Source: Roseateles aquatilis (GTDB lineage Bacteria > Pseudomonadota > Gammaproteobacteria > Burkholderiales > Burkholderiaceae_C). From it: a stretch of 64,000 nucleotides of DNA. Under the pieces are notes generated by a model. The model was not told the origin of the DNA. It saw nothing but the letters and a program-made list of their open reading frames with translations, and made no database searches. Below are positions 1 through 8,164 of this stretch, piece by piece. Made by a program: the position numbers and the translations under genes. Positions within the stretch are counted from its first letter, which is position 1; every line of letters begins with the position of its first letter. The DNA lies in the NCBI RefSeq assembly GCF_002205645.1, contig NZ_NIOF01000001.1, forward strand, positions 682,001-746,000, in the 5' to 3' direction.

Positions 1-131
1 ACCTGGGCATCAGCATCAAGACGGTGGAAGCGCATCGCGCCAACATCATGGAGAAGCTCAACGCCAACACCGTGGCCGATCTGCTCAAGATCGCGCTCGG
101 CGCGAACACCGCCGGCGCCAAGGCAGGCTGA
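1..131 (+). CDS. LuxR/FixJ-type response regulator, C-terminal end (partial)
   Basis: The frame starting at base 3 reads 42 residues to a TGA at 129-131 and is open to the left edge, so only the end of the gene is present. The residues contain the second half of a LuxR-type helix-turn-helix: the recognition-helix signature SIKTVEAHRANIMEKL, then the usual NTVADLLKIAL tail. This motif is shared by NarL- and FixJ-class response regulators. The receiver domain and the partner kinase lie outside the window, so the signal it answers cannot be stated. A terminator follows at once, which separates it from folD. Confidence 0.85.
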   Translation, partial: LGISIKTVEAHRANIMEKLNANTVADLLKIALGANTAGAKAG

Positions 132-149
132 GTTTCCCCCGCATCCCCC

Positions 150-173
150 GAGGCCGCCCTGTGCGGCCTCTTT
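150..173 (+). terminator. Intrinsic terminator after the response regulator
   Basis: GAGGCCGC and GCGGCCTC form a perfect 8 bp stem around a 5-base loop, followed by TTT. It sits 18 bp after the regulator stop and ends 27 bp before folD. Confidence 0.75.
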
Positions 174-200
174 CATTTCCGAGCCCTGGAGTACCGCACC

Positions 201-1067
201 ATGACCGCCCAACTGATCGACGGCAACGCCCTGTCCAAGCAACTGCGCGCCGACGTCGCCACGCGCGCCGCCGCCCTGACCGCCCGCGGCGTCAGGCCGG
301 GGCTGGCGGTGGTGCTGGTGGGCGACAGCCCCGCCAGCCAGGTCTACGTGCGCAACAAGGTCAAGGCCTGCGAGGACGCCGGCATGCATTCCGTGCTGGA
401 GAAGTACGACGCCGCGCTGACCGAGGCCGAGCTGCTGGCCCGTGTCGACGCGCTGAACCAGGACCCCGCCATCCACGGCATCCTCGTGCAACTGCCACTG
501 CCGCGCCACATCGACGCGCACAAGGTCATCGAGGCGATCGCGCCGGAGAAGGACGTGGACGGTTTCCACGTCGCCAGCGCGGGCGCGCTGATGGTGGGCC
601 AGGACGGCTTCAAGCCCTGCACGCCCTACGGCTGCATGAAGATGCTGGAGTTCATCGGCTATGACCCCAAGGGCAAGCACGCGGTGGTGATCGGCCGCAG
701 CAACATCGTCGGCAAGCCGATGGCGATGCTGCTGCTGCAGGCCAACGCGACGGTCACCGTGTGCCACAGCGCGACGCCGGACCTGGCGCACTTCACGCGG
801 CAGGCCGACATCGTGGTGGCCGCCGTCGGCAAGCGCGACGTGCTGACCCGGGACATGGTCAAGCCCGGCGCCGTGGTCATCGACGTGGGCATGAACCGCG
901 ACGACGCAGGCAAGCTCTGCGGCGACGTCGACTTCGACGGCGTGAAGGAAGTGGCCGGCTGGATCACGCCGGTGCCGGGCGGCGTCGGCCCGATGACCAT
1001 CACGATGCTGCTGGTCAACACCATCGAATCGGCTGAACGCGCCGAGCGAGCCGCCTCGGCACGCTGA
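201..1067 (+). CDS. folD: Bifunctional methylenetetrahydrofolate dehydrogenase / methenyltetrahydrofolate cyclohydrolase
   Basis: FolD interconverts 5,10-methylene-, 5,10-methenyl- and 10-formyl-tetrahydrofolate with NADP in the cytosol, feeding purine and formyl-methionine synthesis. The 288-residue length is standard. Visible signatures are [14 protein letters not shown] with the catalytic lysine, the QLPLP loop, [20 protein letters not shown], the dinucleotide-binding [14 protein letters not shown] and the C-terminal [15 protein letters not shown]. The ATG at 201 is preceded by CTGGAG about 9 bases upstream. A terminator lies between it and the preceding regulator, so it probably has its own promoter. 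It is followed by prlC on the same strand after 172 bp. Confidence 0.97.
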   Translation: MTAQLIDGNALSKQLRADVATRAAALTARGVRPGLAVVLVGDSPASQVYVRNKVKACEDAGMHSVLEKYDAALTEAELLARVDALNQDPAIHGILVQLPLPRHIDAHKVIEAIAPEKDVDGFHVASAGALMVGQDGFKPCTPYGCMKMLEFIGYDPKGKHAVVIGRSNIVGKPMAMLLLQANATVTVCHSATPDLAHFTRQADIVVAAVGKRDVLTRDMVKPGAVVIDVGMNRDDAGKLCGDVDFDGVKEVAGWITPVPGGVGPMTITMLLVNTIESAERAERAASAR

Positions 1068-1239
1068 TTGCCCGTCGGCGGCCGACCGGACGCCGCCGCA
1101 TCCCTGTTGCGTCGGACCGGCCCCGCGCCGGCCGCCGCGTCGATAGCCAGCCTTGAAGGCCGCGATAGAAACCCCAAAAGCTGGGCGGCCATAAACGCTG
1201 ACACACTGTTCCGGCTCCCATCAGACTCACGAGGCCTGC

Positions 1240-3309
1240 ATGACCGACCTTTCCGCCGCGCCCAATCCGCTGCTCTCCACCGCATCGCTGCCGGACTTCT
1301 CCGCCATCGACCCGTTGCACATCCAGCCCGCGATCGCGGAGCTGCTCGCGCAGGCGCAACACGCGCTCGAGGAAGTCACGGCCGATGGCGCGCCGGCCGA
1401 TTACGACCATCTGTCGCGGGTGCTCAACGTGGCGACCGAGCGGCTGGGCACGGCCTGGGGTGCCGTCGGCCATCTGAACGCGGTCGCCAACACGCCGGCG
1501 CTGCGCGAGGCCTACAACGCGGCGCTGCCGGCGGTGACCGAGTTCTCCACCGCGCTGGGCGCCAACGAGGCCTTGTACGCCAAGTACAAGGTGATCGCGA
1601 CGCAGCCCGGCCTGACGCCGGAGCGCACGCAGTTGCTCAAGCACGCGATGCGCGACTTTGTGCTGTCCGGCGCCGAGTTGCATGGCGAAGCCAAGGAGCG
1701 CTTCGCCCGGATCCAGGAGCGCAGCGCGGAACTCGGCCAGGCCTTCTCCGAGCACGTGATGGACGCCACCGACGGCTGGGCCTATTACGCCACCGCGGAC
1801 GAGCTCGCCGGCGTGCCGGCGGACGTCGTCGCCAACGCGCGCGCCGCCGCCGACAAGGACCGCGAGGAAGGCAAGGAACAGGCGCTGATCCCCGGCGCCC
1901 ACAAGCTGAGCCTACACTTCCCCGTCTACATGCCGGTGATGCAGTACGCCGACGACCGCGCGCTGCGCGAGCGCCTTTACCGCGCCTACGCCACGCGCGC
2001 CAGCGAGCTCGGCGACAAGCCCGAGTGGGACAACAGCCAGCTGATGGGCGAGCTGCTGATGCTGCGTCAGGAGGAGGCCCGCCTGCTCGGCTTCCAGAAC
2101 TTCGCCGAGGCGTCGCTGGTGCCGAAGATGGCGACGTCCCCGGCCCAGGTGATGGACTTCCTGCGCGACATGGCCGGGCGCGCCCGCCCCTTCGCGCGGC
2201 GCGACCTCGACGAGCTGCGCGACTTCGCCCGGGCCGCGCTCCAGATGGACGACCTGCAGGCCTGGGACATGGCCTACGTGTCGGAGAAGCTGAAGGAAGC
2301 GCGCTACGCGTTCTCCGACCAGGAGGTGCGGCAATACCTGACGTTGCCGCGCGTGCTGGACGGGTTGTTCCGCATCGTCGAGCGCCTCTTCGGCGTGCAG
2401 CTGGTGCCGGCACGGGCGTCGGTGTGGCACGACTCGGTGCAGTTCTGCGAGCTGCGCCGCGACGGCCAGTTGATCGGTCAGGTCTACCTGGACCTCTACG
2501 CCCGCAACGGCAAGCGCCCGGGCGCCTGGATGGACGAGGTCCGCGGCCGCTGGACCCGTCCGGACCTGTCGGGCGCCGCCGCCGAGCAGATCCCCGTCGC
2601 GCACCTGGTGTGCAACTTCCCGCAGGGCGCCGACGGCAAGCCGGCGCTGCTGACGCACGACGACGTCACCACGTTGTTCCATGAATGCGGCCACGGCCTG
2701 CATCACCTGCTGACGCGGGTCGCGGAACTGGGCGTGTCCGGCATCTCGGGCGTGGAGTGGGACGCGGTCGAGCTGCCGAGCCAGTTCATGGAGAACTTCT
2801 GCTGGGAGTGGGAAGTCATCCAGCAACTGTCCAGCCACGTCGACACCGGCGCGCCGCTGCCGCGCGAGCTGTTCGACAAGATGCTGGCGGCGAAGAATTT
2901 CCAGGCCGGCCTGCAGACGCTGCGCCAGATCGAGTTCGCGCTCGTCGACATGCGGCTGCACGCCGAGCCCGGCGCGGAAACGCGCATCCAGGAGCTGATC
3001 GACGAGGTCCGCGCCGAGGTCTCGGTCAATCCGCCGCCGGCCTTCAACCGCTTCCAGCACAGCTTCTCGCACATCTTCGCGGGCGGCTACGCGGCCGGGT
3101 ACTACAGCTACAAGTGGGCGGAGGTGCTGTCGGCCGACTGCTGGAGCGCCTTCGAGGAAGAAGGCGTCTTCAATCCGGCCACCGGCCGCCGTTACCTCGA
3201 CGAGATCCTGTCCATGGGCAGCGTGCGCGACGCCATGGACAACTTCAAGGCCTTCCGCGGCCGCGAGCCGACGATCGACGCGCTGCTCAGGCATCAGGGC
3301 ATGGCGTGA
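1240..3309 (+). CDS. prlC: Oligopeptidase A-type M3 metallopeptidase
   Basis: This cytosolic zinc endopeptidase degrades short peptides, including cleaved signal peptides in characterised relatives. The 689-residue length matches the M3 family (oligopeptidase A/PrlC, about 680). The zinc-binding motif HECGH is at residues 481-485 inside TLFHECGHGLHHLL, and the third ligand is in the following helix (ELPSQFMENFCWE). The C-terminal HSFSHIFAGGYAAGYYSYKWAE is typical of this family. The ATG is preceded by GAGG with 5 bases spacing. Long alternative ORFs on both strands here are GC-driven shadows. Confidence 0.95.
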   Translation: MTDLSAAPNPLLSTASLPDFSAIDPLHIQPAIAELLAQAQHALEEVTADGAPADYDHLSRVLNVATERLGTAWGAVGHLNAVANTPALREAYNAALPAVTEFSTALGANEALYAKYKVIATQPGLTPERTQLLKHAMRDFVLSGAELHGEAKERFARIQERSAELGQAFSEHVMDATDGWAYYATADELAGVPADVVANARAAADKDREEGKEQALIPGAHKLSLHFPVYMPVMQYADDRALRERLYRAYATRASELGDKPEWDNSQLMGELLMLRQEEARLLGFQNFAEASLVPKMATSPAQVMDFLRDMAGRARPFARRDLDELRDFARAALQMDDLQAWDMAYVSEKLKEARYAFSDQEVRQYLTLPRVLDGLFRIVERLFGVQLVPARASVWHDSVQFCELRRDGQLIGQVYLDLYARNGKRPGAWMDEVRGRWTRPDLSGAAAEQIPVAHLVCNFPQGADGKPALLTHDDVTTLFHECGHGLHHLLTRVAELGVSGISGVEWDAVELPSQFMENFCWEWEVIQQLSSHVDTGAPLPRELFDKMLAAKNFQAGLQTLRQIEFALVDMRLHAEPGAETRIQELIDEVRAEVSVNPPPAFNRFQHSFSHIFAGGYAAGYYSYKWAEVLSADCWSAFEEEGVFNPATGRRYLDEILSMGSVRDAMDNFKAFRGREPTIDALLRHQGMA

Positions 3310-3430
3310 AGCCGGCAGTCCTCGGCCACATCGCATCGATTTGAGCCAGTCCTGATCGAGGCTCCGAGCCCTCGCCCGTGTGTCCCGTTGGGTAGCATCT
3401 CCCGATGGGATGTGAAGGCCGAGGACATCG

Positions 3431-4327
3431 ATGCAACTGACCCTCGCGTGGTGGAACACGGCGCTGTCCCCCACGAAACGAAAGAACCGGGGAACGCCCG
3501 AAGAAATCGGGGCCGCCGCGGCCGTGATCGGCCGCCTGATCCAGGCCGGCGCCGATCTCGTCGCGCTATGCGAGGTGACTGATCAGGACCTCGCCGGGAT
3601 CGAGCGGCATCTGACCGCCACGCTGGATGACTTCGTGATCAGGCGCACGCAGGACAAGGTGGGATCGAGCCACTTCGATACCGCGGTCCTGCATCGAAAG
3701 TGCCTGTCTCTGGGCAAGGGCCAGTCAGTGGCCAGACATCAAGGGGCTCGGCTACTCAAGGCCGCGCAGAAGTTTCTGCTATCGCTGCCGGACGGCTCCG
3801 AGATCGTGCTCTACGTCTCTCATTGGCCGAGCCGGGCGACGCTGGAGACGCCCTCGAGAACCATCCTCGGCGACATCCTCCGAGGCAGCATCGAAGACGA
3901 GATGAAGGAGCGGCCGGCGTGCTCGGTCGTGCTCCTCGGCGACTTCAATGACGAACCCTTCGACCCCGTCATGGAGCAACGACTGCTGTCCAGCAGAGAC
4001 AAGCAGCTGGTGAAAAAGAAGGACTACCTGCTCTACAACCCGTTCTGGCGCCACATGACCACCTATCGGCATGGCGCGAGGGAGCACCAGTTCTGCGACA
4101 GGGGGACCTACTTTCATGCCAATGGTCCCGTGACCAAGTGGAGAACTTTCGATCAGATGATGTTCAGCGCCTCGCTCGTGAGCGGCAAGGCTGGGTGGCA
4201 ACTGGACGAAACGGCGACGAGGGTCTTCGATGACCCCGAGATGGGCAACCTTGTGTTGACCAGGAAGAACGTCTTTGATCATCTGCCGATCGTGGGACGA
4301 CTGATCAGTAGCATCAGCGATGAATGA
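3431..4327 (+). CDS. Endonuclease/exonuclease/phosphatase (EEP) family phosphodiesterase
   Basis: The 298-residue protein carries the metal-dependent EEP fold signatures in order: an N-terminal WWN for the metal-binding asparagine, CEV with the metal-binding glutamate, SHW with a conserved histidine, GDFND with the catalytic Asp-Asn pair, FDQMMFS, and a C-terminal FDHLPI with the Asp-His pair. The family includes nucleases and lipid or nucleotide phosphodiesterases; the substrate cannot be read from the sequence. There is no signal peptide, so it is probably cytosolic. ATG 3431 has GAAGGCCGAGG upstream. Its stop overlaps the next start by 8 bp, indicating translational coupling. Codon use (AGG, CGA, AAA runs) is less GC-biased than in the flanking genes, hinting at later acquisition. 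Confidence 0.85.
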   Translation: MQLTLAWWNTALSPTKRKNRGTPEEIGAAAAVIGRLIQAGADLVALCEVTDQDLAGIERHLTATLDDFVIRRTQDKVGSSHFDTAVLHRKCLSLGKGQSVARHQGARLLKAAQKFLLSLPDGSEIVLYVSHWPSRATLETPSRTILGDILRGSIEDEMKERPACSVVLLGDFNDEPFDPVMEQRLLSSRDKQLVKKKDYLLYNPFWRHMTTYRHGAREHQFCDRGTYFHANGPVTKWRTFDQMMFSASLVSGKAGWQLDETATRVFDDPEMGNLVLTRKNVFDHLPIVGRLISSISDE

Positions 4328-4757
4328 CTTTCGACAAGCGCTCCATCGAGGGCTTCAGGCGGCCGACGAGGCCAAGGTAGCTCGCGCGGAAATCAACGCC
4401 ATCTTCAACGAGCTGAATCTCGCGCTGCTTTCCGTCACGCAGGACCGGGTCGAGATTGCCCGGACCGATAACGCAGGCCGCCGGGATCCCGGGGAGGGGG
4501 CCGGGTCGCCCGGCGCCACCGCGCCGTCGGTCTCGGACCTCACCGCCATCTCCGTGACCGGCAATGGCACAACCCCCGCCGCCGCCCGTCGAATCGCCAA
4601 ATGGAGACAGGCCACCGACGGCTATCCGTGCACCATCATTTGGGAAGACCGCCATGTCGAGTGCGATAGCGCCGAATCGCTGCGCCAGGAACTGATGGAC
4701 CTGGTCGCCTCGTCGTCCGCGGGCGAGGCGATCAAGGCCATCATGATGCTCAAGTGA
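4320..4757 (+). CDS. Small unknown protein coupled to the EEP phosphodiesterase
   Basis: I do not recognise this 145-residue protein. Residues 1-50 are predicted by eye to be helical and possibly coiled-coil (FRQALHRGLQAADEAKVARAEI). The middle is a low-complexity Gly/Pro/Ser/Thr linker, and the last 55 residues look like a small alpha/beta domain containing CTIIWEDRHVECDS. The start overlaps the end of the EEP gene by 8 bp, so the two are almost certainly one transcription and translation unit. The stop overlaps the convergent CHASE2 gene by 8 bp. A partner, specificity or immunity role for the EEP enzyme is possible but is inference only. Confidence 0.7.
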   Translation: MNDFRQALHRGLQAADEAKVARAEINAIFNELNLALLSVTQDRVEIARTDNAGRRDPGEGAGSPGATAPSVSDLTAISVTGNGTTPAAARRIAKWRQATDGYPCTIIWEDRHVECDSAESLRQELMDLVASSSAGEAIKAIMMLK

Positions 4758-7700
4758 CGCGCAGCTCCTCGACGCCGCTCGACGGCTTCCTCCACGGCAC
4801 CGTCTGAATCAGCCGCCTGGCCTCGTCCGCGGGCAGCGCCTTCGCGAACAGCCAGCCCTGGGCGACCGGCACGCCCAGGTCCTCCAGCAGCGCCGCCTGC
4901 TGCTCGTCCTCGACGCCCTCGGCCAGCGTCTGTTGGCCCAGGGCTGCGGCCAGACCGACGATGGTGCGCACGGTCTCGCGGGCGTCCCGCCCTTCTCCCA
5001 GCCGCATGACGAAGCTGCGATCCACCTTGAGCGTGTCGAACCGGAAGCGGTGCAGGTGGGCCAGCGACGAGTAGCCGGTGCCGAAATCGTCGATGGACAG
5101 CTTGAACCCCAGCCGGGCCAGCGCCTGCAGCGTCTGCGCGGCGCGCTGCGGATCGGCCATCGCCGTGCGCTCGGCCACCTCCAGCGTCAACTGCGAGGCC
5201 GGCACGTCGCCCAGTGCCTTCAGCGTTTCGCGGGCATCGGCCAGCAACTCGGCGTCGCGCTCCAGCTGGACGCCAGACACGTTCACCGCGATCACGCCCT
5301 TGAAGCCGATGTCGCGCCAGCGGCGCAGTTGCAGCGCCGCCTCGATCAGGGCCCAGCGGCCGATCTCGGCGATCTGGCCGCTCTCTTCCGCCGCCGCGAT
5401 GAAGTCAGCAGGCATCACCATGCCGCGCGTCGGATGCCGCCAACGGATCAGCGCCTCGAAGCCGAGCAGGCTGCGATCGGACAGCTTCACGAACGGCTGG
5501 TAGTGCAGCTCGAATTCACCGGCCGCCAGCGCCGATGCGACGTGGTCGCGGACCCAGCGGCTCGACGGCTCGACCCGCTGCTCGGCCGGATTGAACGCAT
5601 GCGCGTGGCCAGGCCCGGCCGCCTTCGCGCGGGCCAGCGCACGTTCGGCGGCGACCAGCAGGTCGTCGGCGCTGAAGGCGCCCTGCCCCGCATGGGCCCA
5701 GCCGGCGCACGCGGTCAGGCGATGCGCGCCGGTGCGCGCGGCACCTGACGCGGCGGGGTCGGACGACACGATGGCGTCGAACAGGAAGGGCTCCTCGATC
5801 CGCGCCAGCGCCCACTCGGGCACGCGGTCGACGAGCGTGCCGCCGGGCTCCAGGCGGGCATCGAACAGGATGGCGAACTGATCGGCGCCCACGCGCGCGA
5901 CCGTGCGCCCGGTGCGCCGGCCCAGGCGCTGCGCGCATTCGACCTGCACCGCGTCGCCGGCGATCAGGCCATGGCGCTCGGTGAACCCGTGGAAATCGTC
6001 CAGGCCCACCAGCACCACGCCGACCGGCAGTCCCGGCGTCGGCGTCGCCAGCCGCTGCGCCAGCAGCTCGACGAACAACGCGCGGTTCGGCAACCCGGTC
6101 AGCCGATCGTGCAGCGCGTCGCGCGCGCCCCGCGCCTGCAGGTGTTCCAGCGCGCCGATGTCGGTGAGCGTCCCGGCCATGCGCACCGGCTTGCCGTCGC
6201 GCCGCATCGCTACGCCACGCGCCAGCAACACGCGCGGCTGGCCGCCCTGGTCGAAGCGCAGCACGTGATGGAACTGGTGGCTGCGACCTTGCAGATGCGC
6301 GTCGAGGTCGCCGCGGAACAACCCGGCCGCGCCTTCATCCAACGGCGCGGTGAATCGGGCGATGCCCTCCGCCGCCTCGTTGCGGTCGGCCTCGCGACCC
6401 ATCAGCGCCCACCAGCGCAGCGACACGTCGAGGCGATCGCGCGTGATGTCCCAGTCCCACAGCCCGTCGTTGGCGCCCTGCGCCGCCAGCGCGTAACGCG
6501 CCTCGCTGATCCGCAGTTGCCGCAGCGCCGCGCGGCGCCGGGCCAGCGCCGCCAGCGCCCGCAGCGCCAGCGCGCACAGGCTGCCCGCGGCGATCGCCAG
6601 CAGCGGCGTTGCCAGCGGCAGCACCAGGTATTCCTCCTCGAAGGCCCACTGCGCCGCCGCCAGGCCACCGGCCGTCAGCAGCGCGACCAGGACCAGCCCC
6701 AGCCACACGCGGCCGCGCGCCAGGAGCACGCAGCACAGCAGCGGCAGCGTCAGCAGCGCGATCAGCTCCGCCAGCGTCGCCCAGTTGGGCCGCGTGAGCG
6801 TGCGGCCGGTGAGGATGTTGTCGACGACGGTCGCGAGACGCTCCATGCCCGGCAGGCCGGCATCGAAGGGGCTCTTGACAGGGTCGCCGGCGCCGGGCGC
6901 CGACACGCCCAGGATCACGATCCGGTTGTGCAGCGCCTCGGGCGGCACGCGGCCGTCGAGCAGGTCGACCGCGCTCACCGCCGCGAAGGTCCCCGTCGGC
7001 CCGTAGTAGTTGACCCCTTGCTGCGACAGCAGATCCAGCGGCACGCGCAGCGAGCCCCAGCGAACGTCGCGGCCCCAGCGCAACGTGGCCTCGGACCAGG
7101 GCTGCCGCATCGCGTCACCGGCGATGCGCAGCGCCAGCGACGGGTAGACCTGACCGCTGAACGGCAAGGCCGGCAGGTCCTGGCGCAAGGCGCCGTCGGC
7201 ATCGAGCCGCGTGGTGACATGTCCCAGCGAGCGGGCAGCCGACAGCAGCGGCTCCTGCGGCGCCTGGACGCGGTCGGGCACCAACGCGCTGCGCGGGGGG
7301 CCTTCCGCGCGCGTGAAGGCGTGCGGGAGCAATGCGGAGGGCGGCGATTGAGGCGGCGATTGAGGCGGCGATTGGGACGACGATTGGGCCGGCGATCCCG
7401 GTCCGATCTCCGCGGTCGACGACAAGGCGAACGGCAACAGCACCGGCGCACCGCCGCCCATCGCCGCGGCGAGGGCCCCGTCCGCATCCGGCTGCGGATC
7501 GAGCAGCAGCATGTCCACCGCGACGAGGCGCGGCCGGGCCGCCTGGATGCGGTCGATCAACGCGGCCAGTTGCTGGCGGCTCGGCGCGACCCCACCGAAG
7601 CGCGAAGCGCTGGCGTCGTCGAAACGCACCAGCGCGATCGGGTAGCTGGTGCCGGGCTTGAGCGGCCCGCGCCATTGCGCCTGTGCGTCCTGCACCAGCC

Positions 7701-7842
7701 CGTCGAGCCGCGCCAGCGGTCCGGCCTGGAATCTCGCCAGCCACAGCGTCGTGACGGCGGCCGTCACCAGCAGCGCGACGACCAACTGGGCCCAGGCCCA
7801 GCGCGACGGCCAGCGGAACCCGCGGCGACGGTCGCCCGCCAT
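4750..7842 (-). CDS. CHASE2-PAS-GGDEF-EAL membrane cyclic-di-GMP protein, probable phosphodiesterase
   Basis: This 1030-residue inner-membrane signalling protein has an N-terminal membrane segment (about 18-38), a periplasmic CHASE2 sensor domain (about 45-340), two or three membrane helices (about 360-430), a PAS domain, a GGDEF domain and a C-terminal EAL domain. The GGDEF active site is degenerate (VGADQF), so cyclase activity is unlikely. The EAL domain keeps its metal and catalytic residues: EALIRW, NVSG, EVAERT, DDFGTGYSS, LKVDRSF, AEGVED and QGW. Hydrolysis of cyclic-di-GMP, tuned by an extracytoplasmic signal and perhaps GTP binding, is the likely role. The CHASE2 region holds a QSPP-type insert encoded by a 12 bp tandem repeat. 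ATG 7842 is preferred over the GTG one codon upstream. Confidence 0.93.
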   Translation of the reverse strand: MAGDRRRGFRWPSRWAWAQLVVALLVTAAVTTLWLARFQAGPLARLDGLVQDAQAQWRGPLKPGTSYPIALVRFDDASASRFGGVAPSRQQLAALIDRIQAARPRLVAVDMLLLDPQPDADGALAAAMGGGAPVLLPFALSSTAEIGPGSPAQSSSQSPPQSPPQSPPSALLPHAFTRAEGPPRSALVPDRVQAPQEPLLSAARSLGHVTTRLDADGALRQDLPALPFSGQVYPSLALRIAGDAMRQPWSEATLRWGRDVRWGSLRVPLDLLSQQGVNYYGPTGTFAAVSAVDLLDGRVPPEALHNRIVILGVSAPGAGDPVKSPFDAGLPGMERLATVVDNILTGRTLTRPNWATLAELIALLTLPLLCCVLLARGRVWLGLVLVALLTAGGLAAAQWAFEEEYLVLPLATPLLAIAAGSLCALALRALAALARRRAALRQLRISEARYALAAQGANDGLWDWDITRDRLDVSLRWWALMGREADRNEAAEGIARFTAPLDEGAAGLFRGDLDAHLQGRSHQFHHVLRFDQGGQPRVLLARGVAMRRDGKPVRMAGTLTDIGALEHLQARGARDALHDRLTGLPNRALFVELLAQRLATPTPGLPVGVVLVGLDDFHGFTERHGLIAGDAVQVECAQRLGRRTGRTVARVGADQFAILFDARLEPGGTLVDRVPEWALARIEEPFLFDAIVSSDPAASGAARTGAHRLTACAGWAHAGQGAFSADDLLVAAERALARAKAAGPGHAHAFNPAEQRVEPSSRWVRDHVASALAAGEFELHYQPFVKLSDRSLLGFEALIRWRHPTRGMVMPADFIAAAEESGQIAEIGRWALIEAALQLRRWRDIGFKGVIAVNVSGVQLERDAELLADARETLKALGDVPASQLTLEVAERTAMADPQRAAQTLQALARLGFKLSIDDFGTGYSSLAHLHRFRFDTLKVDRSFVMRLGEGRDARETVRTIVGLAAALGQQTLAEGVEDEQQAALLEDLGVPVAQGWLFAKALPADEARRLIQTVPWRKPSSGVEELRVT
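7341..7388. repeat. 12 bp in-frame tandem repeat inside the CHASE2 gene
   Basis: Four consecutive 12-base units are seen (GCGGCGATTGAG twice, GCGGCGATTGGG, then ACGACGATTGGG), with a decayed fifth after them. On the minus strand they encode a repeated Gln-Ser-Pro-Pro peptide in the sensor region. Because the unit is a multiple of three, changes in copy number would keep the frame. Confidence 0.85.
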
Positions 7843-8164
7843 CACGCGCCCACCAATCGACCGACCCTCGCGCGGTCCTCGTTCAACAGCCTGCTCACAT
7901 CGCCCCCTTTGTCATCGTGCCCTCGTTGCCGGCTTCTGGAATCCGCTTGCGGACCCGGTTCGGCCTGGACGGCTCGCCCCGGCCACGGCGACCGTGGGCA
8001 AGTGATGCAGACCACGCCAGGTTCGGATCCCGCGCCGACGCATCGTCAGCGGCGGCCATCGTATGACAAGGACGGACGCCGCCCGACACCGGAAACACGG
8101 TGCGGGCGGCGGGTCGGACAAGCCCGGACGCGCCGGCTGGGGCGCATCGGAGCCCGTCCCCAGG
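7843..8164. other. Intergenic stretch between the CHASE2 and M16 genes, with a strong hairpin
   Basis: About 320 bp hold no convincing gene. At 8077-8111, CGCCGCCCG and CGGGCGGCG, then CACCG and CGGTG inside, form a 14 bp stem with one bulged A and a 6-base loop. It lies just past the M16 stop on the minus strand but has no T-run on either side. It may protect the transcript 3' end or act with Rho; this is inference. Confidence 0.5.

Noticed and set aside
1068-2684. A 538-codon plus-strand gene starting directly after folD
   Set aside because: It is an Arg/Ala-rich frame overlapping prlC in a different register; the M3 peptidase motifs are in the prlC frame.
4750-7842. Active diguanylate cyclase
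   Set aside because: The signature GGDEF is replaced by GADQF, which should not support cyclase catalysis.
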